Positions 13,506-15,030 of a stretch of 15,030 bases of DNA are shown one piece after another. The stretch comes from Betaproteobacteria bacterium. Lineage in GTDB: Bacteria; Pseudomonadota; Gammaproteobacteria; Burkholderiales; Casimicrobiaceae. The notes beneath the pieces are model-generated. The model was not told where the DNA came from and made no database searches. It was given only the letters and a program-made list of their open reading frames with translations. A program made the translations under genes and the position numbers. The stretch lies in NCBI GenBank assembly GCA_005888955.1, contig VBCS01000061.1, forward strand, positions 1 to 15,030, in the 5' to 3' direction. The first letter of the stretch is position 1. The number at the start of each line of letters is the position of its first letter.

Positions 13506-14081
13506 ATGACCGAGGCCGACTTCGCGTCCCGCTGCAACAGCCATCGCGGCTACCTGCTGCGGGTCGCGGTGCTACAGCTGCGCGACAACGATCTCGCCGA
13601 GGACATTGTGCAGGACACGCTGGTCGCGGCACTCCAGGGCGCGCAGGGCTTTTCCGGACGCTCGAGCCTCAAAACCTGGCTTACCGGCATCCTCAAGCAC
13701 AAGATCGTCGACGCGATACGACGCAAGACCCGCGAGCCCGCCTTCGCTTCGCTCGACGAGGAGTGCCAGATCGAGGATTTCGACGCGCTATTCGACGACT
13801 CGGGCCACTGGGAAAACCCGCCCGCGGACTGGGGCGACCCGGAATCGCAGTTCTCGCGGGCGCAGTTCTTCGACATCATGCAGTTCTGCCTGGACAAGCT
13901 GCCCCCGAACACGGCCCGGGTATTCATGATGCGCGAGGTCATGGAGCTCGAAAGCAACGAGATCTGTAAGGAACTGTCGATCACCTCGACCAACCTGTGG
14001 GTCATCCTGTACCGGGCCAGGATGGCGCTTCGCCAGTGTCTGGAGCAGAACTGGTTCGCCCAACCGGGCCGGAACGCCTGA
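13506..14081 (+). CDS. ECF-type RNA polymerase sigma factor
   Basis: A 191-residue sigma-70 family protein of ECF architecture. Region 2 spans about residues 10-75, with RDNDLAEDIVQDTLVAAL for core binding and SLKTWLTGILKHKIVDAIRR for -10 recognition. An acidic linker follows (residues 83-113, DEECQIEDFDALFDD). Region 4 spans about residues 115-180 (LPPNTARVFMMREVMELES, then NEICKELSITSTNLWVILYRAR), with the helix-turn-helix for -35 recognition. The ATG at 13506 starts at the usual place; the frame is open to 13416 but that part overlaps the candidate promoter and hairpin. A small zinc-finger protein follows after 17 bases and is probably its anti-sigma factor. Its target genes are not visible, apart from possible autoregulation. 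Confidence 0.9.
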   Translation: MTEADFASRCNSHRGYLLRVAVLQLRDNDLAEDIVQDTLVAALQGAQGFSGRSSLKTWLTGILKHKIVDAIRRKTREPAFASLDEECQIEDFDALFDDSGHWENPPADWGDPESQFSRAQFFDIMQFCLDKLPPNTARVFMMREVMELESNEICKELSITSTNLWVILYRARMALRQCLEQNWFAQPGRNA

Positions 14082-14098
14082 CCCGTGAAAGTACAGCA

Positions 14099-14278
14099 GT
14101 GGGCCGACTAATTTCATGCAAGGATGCGAGCCGCGCGATCTCGCAGATGCAGGACGGGAACGTTTCCCTCCCGCTGTATCTGCGTATCCGGTTGCACCTA
14201 ATCTGGTGCGAGGCGTGCAAGCGCTTCGAGCAGCAGATGCGTTTCCTGCACATGGCGATGCGACGGTATCGGCAGTAG
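14099..14278 (+). CDS. Short zinc-finger protein, probable anti-sigma factor
   Basis: A 59-residue protein with ISCKDASRAISQ at the N-terminus and H33-x3-C37-x2-C40 (HLIWCEAC), plus Cys7. This is the zinc-binding pattern of ZAS anti-sigma domains, which clamp an ECF sigma factor and often release it on thiol oxidation. It has no membrane segment, so it would act as a soluble cytoplasmic anti-sigma factor. The start chosen is GTG at 14099, 17 bases after the sigma stop; an in-frame start at 13997 would overlap the sigma gene and adds unrelated residues. Position right behind the sigma gene, and size, support the pairing. The zinc-site pattern suggests redox sensing, but that is inference. Confidence 0.75.
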   Translation: MGRLISCKDASRAISQMQDGNVSLPLYLRIRLHLIWCEACKRFEQQMRFLHMAMRRYRQ

Positions 14279-14364
14279 ACCCCCGCCAGCCACCCGGTGC
14301 CGCCAACGGAACCGGGACGCCGTCGCGTGGTAAAATTGCGGGTGGTTCCAATGGATCATATGCC

Positions 14365-14568
14365 GTGCTCTCGATCGTCGTTAACGGCTCCTCCCGTGTC
14401 TGCACCGACCAGGCAACAGTCGCCGACCTGATCCGCGAGCTTGCGCTCGAAGGCAAGCGCGTGGCGGTCGAGCGCAATGGCGAGATCGTGCCCAAGAGCC
14501 GCCTTGCCGACACGCCTCTCGCCAACGGCGACCGCATCGAAGTCGTCCGCGCGGTCGGCGGCGGTTGA
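14365..14568 (+). CDS. thiS: Sulfur carrier protein ThiS
   Basis: A 67-residue ubiquitin-like protein ending in VGGG; the terminal Gly-Gly is adenylated and thiocarboxylated to deliver sulfur for the thiamine thiazole ring. The body fits the ThiS pattern: SIVVNGSSR at the start, ATVADLIRELALEGKRVAVE in the middle, and RNGEIVPKSRLAD with LANGDRIEVVRAVGGG before the end. GTG at 14365 gives the usual family length; no in-frame ATG is close. thiG starts 12 bases after its stop, forming the common thiS-thiG unit. The 86 bases before it show no clear promoter or thiamine riboswitch. Confidence 0.93.
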   Translation: MLSIVVNGSSRVCTDQATVADLIRELALEGKRVAVERNGEIVPKSRLADTPLANGDRIEVVRAVGGG

Positions 14569-14580
14569 TGGTCCTGTCCG

Positions 14581-15030
14581 ATGAACGCGCCTAACGAAAA
14601 TCTCGCCCTCACGCACGACGACCCGCTGGTCATCGCGGGCCGCGCGTACCGCTCGCGGCTGCTCGTCGGCACGGGCAAGTACAAGGATTTTGCCCAGACG
14701 CGCGCGGCAATCGACGCCTCGGGCGCGCAAATCGTGACCGTCGCGATCCGCCGCACCAACATCGGCCAGAATCCGAGCGAGCCGTCGCTGCTCGATCATT
14801 TACCGCCGTCGCAGTTCACGCTGTTGCCCAATACCGCTGGCTGCTACACGGTCGAGGATGCCGTGCGCACTTTGCAGCTCGCGCGCGAGCTGCTCGACGG
14901 TCACACGCTGGTCAAGCTCGAAGTGCTGGGGGACCCGCACACGCTTTTCCCCAATGTGCGCGAGACGATTCGCGCCGCCGAGATCCTCGTCAAGGACGGC
15001 TTCGAGGTCATGGTCTATACGTCCGACGAC
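14581..15030 (+). CDS. thiG: Thiazole synthase ThiG, N-terminal part, runs off the window
   Basis: The first 150 residues of an enzyme of about 265. ThiG condenses 1-deoxy-xylulose 5-phosphate, dehydroglycine and sulfur from ThiS thiocarboxylate into the thiazole phosphate of thiamine. Visible family stretches are RLLVGTGKYKDF (residues 26-37), VTVAIRRTNI (residues 52-61), LLPNTAGCYT (residues 81-90), VKLEVLGD (residues 111-118) with Lys112 as the expected Schiff-base lysine, and GFEVMVYTSDD at the window edge. The ATG at 14581 is 12 bases after thiS. No frameshift is seen in the visible part. Confidence 0.95.
   Translation, partial: MNAPNENLALTHDDPLVIAGRAYRSRLLVGTGKYKDFAQTRAAIDASGAQIVTVAIRRTNIGQNPSEPSLLDHLPPSQFTLLPNTAGCYTVEDAVRTLQLARELLDGHTLVKLEVLGDPHTLFPNVRETIRAAEILVKDGFEVMVYTSDD

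Noticed and set aside
14279..14364. Thiamine (TPP) riboswitch upstream of thiS
   Set aside because: Neither a CTGAGA-like box nor the ACCTGATCTGG-like core of the thi element is seen in this 86-base gap.
13788..14762. Minus-strand open frame of 324 codons opposite sigma, zinc-finger, thiS and thiG
   Set aside because: It crosses four well-supported plus-strand genes, so it cannot be a real gene of that length.

Overview
The window looks like chromosome of a GC-rich betaproteobacterium, roughly Burkholderiales-like. This rests on high-GC codon use, a thiS-thiG pair, a FolE2-type GTP cyclohydrolase, an elongator tRNA-Met with betaproteobacterial-looking arms, and short intergenic spaces. The taxonomic call is inference. 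No phage, CRISPR array or intact insertion sequence is visible.

Left (1-2938): the C-terminal end of an unrecognised plus-strand gene meets, tail to tail, a minus-strand class III nucleotide cyclase / NB-ARC ATPase / TPR signalling gene. That gene is split into two out-of-frame pieces at about 1260-1330, where the conserved linker between the ATPase and the TPR part is missing. Next (3005-6448): a minus-strand pair, a MerR-type cobalamin-binding regulator of the CarH/LitR family and a membrane-anchored alpha/beta hydrolase, joined by an ATGA overlap. They face a plus-strand pair, exported glutathione peroxidase and folE2, across a compact overlapping promoter region. This is the best candidate for a coherent regulatory system: a possible light- or B12-sensing repressor next to peroxide-defence and pterin-synthesis genes.

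Middle (6478-9014): tRNA-Met with a near-consensus promoter, followed by a hairpin, a triple GGTTAC repeat and about 300 bases with no recognisable gene. Then comes a minus-strand pair: a fatty acid hydroxylase/sterol desaturase-family membrane enzyme and a multi-pass membrane protein of unknown function whose reading frame looks broken at both ends.

Right (9193-12921): a minus-strand UbiA-family prenyltransferase resembling decaprenyl-phosphate phosphoribosyltransferases and a HAD-IB phosphatase, divergent from a large GT-C-like membrane glycosyltransferase. Together they suggest synthesis and use of a polyprenyl-phosphate-linked sugar for an envelope glycan.

Far right (12925-15030): a decayed IS30-family transposase remnant, an ECF sigma factor with a short zinc-finger (HxxxCxxC) probable anti-sigma factor, and the start of the thiamine thiazole operon, thiS and a thiG that runs off the window.
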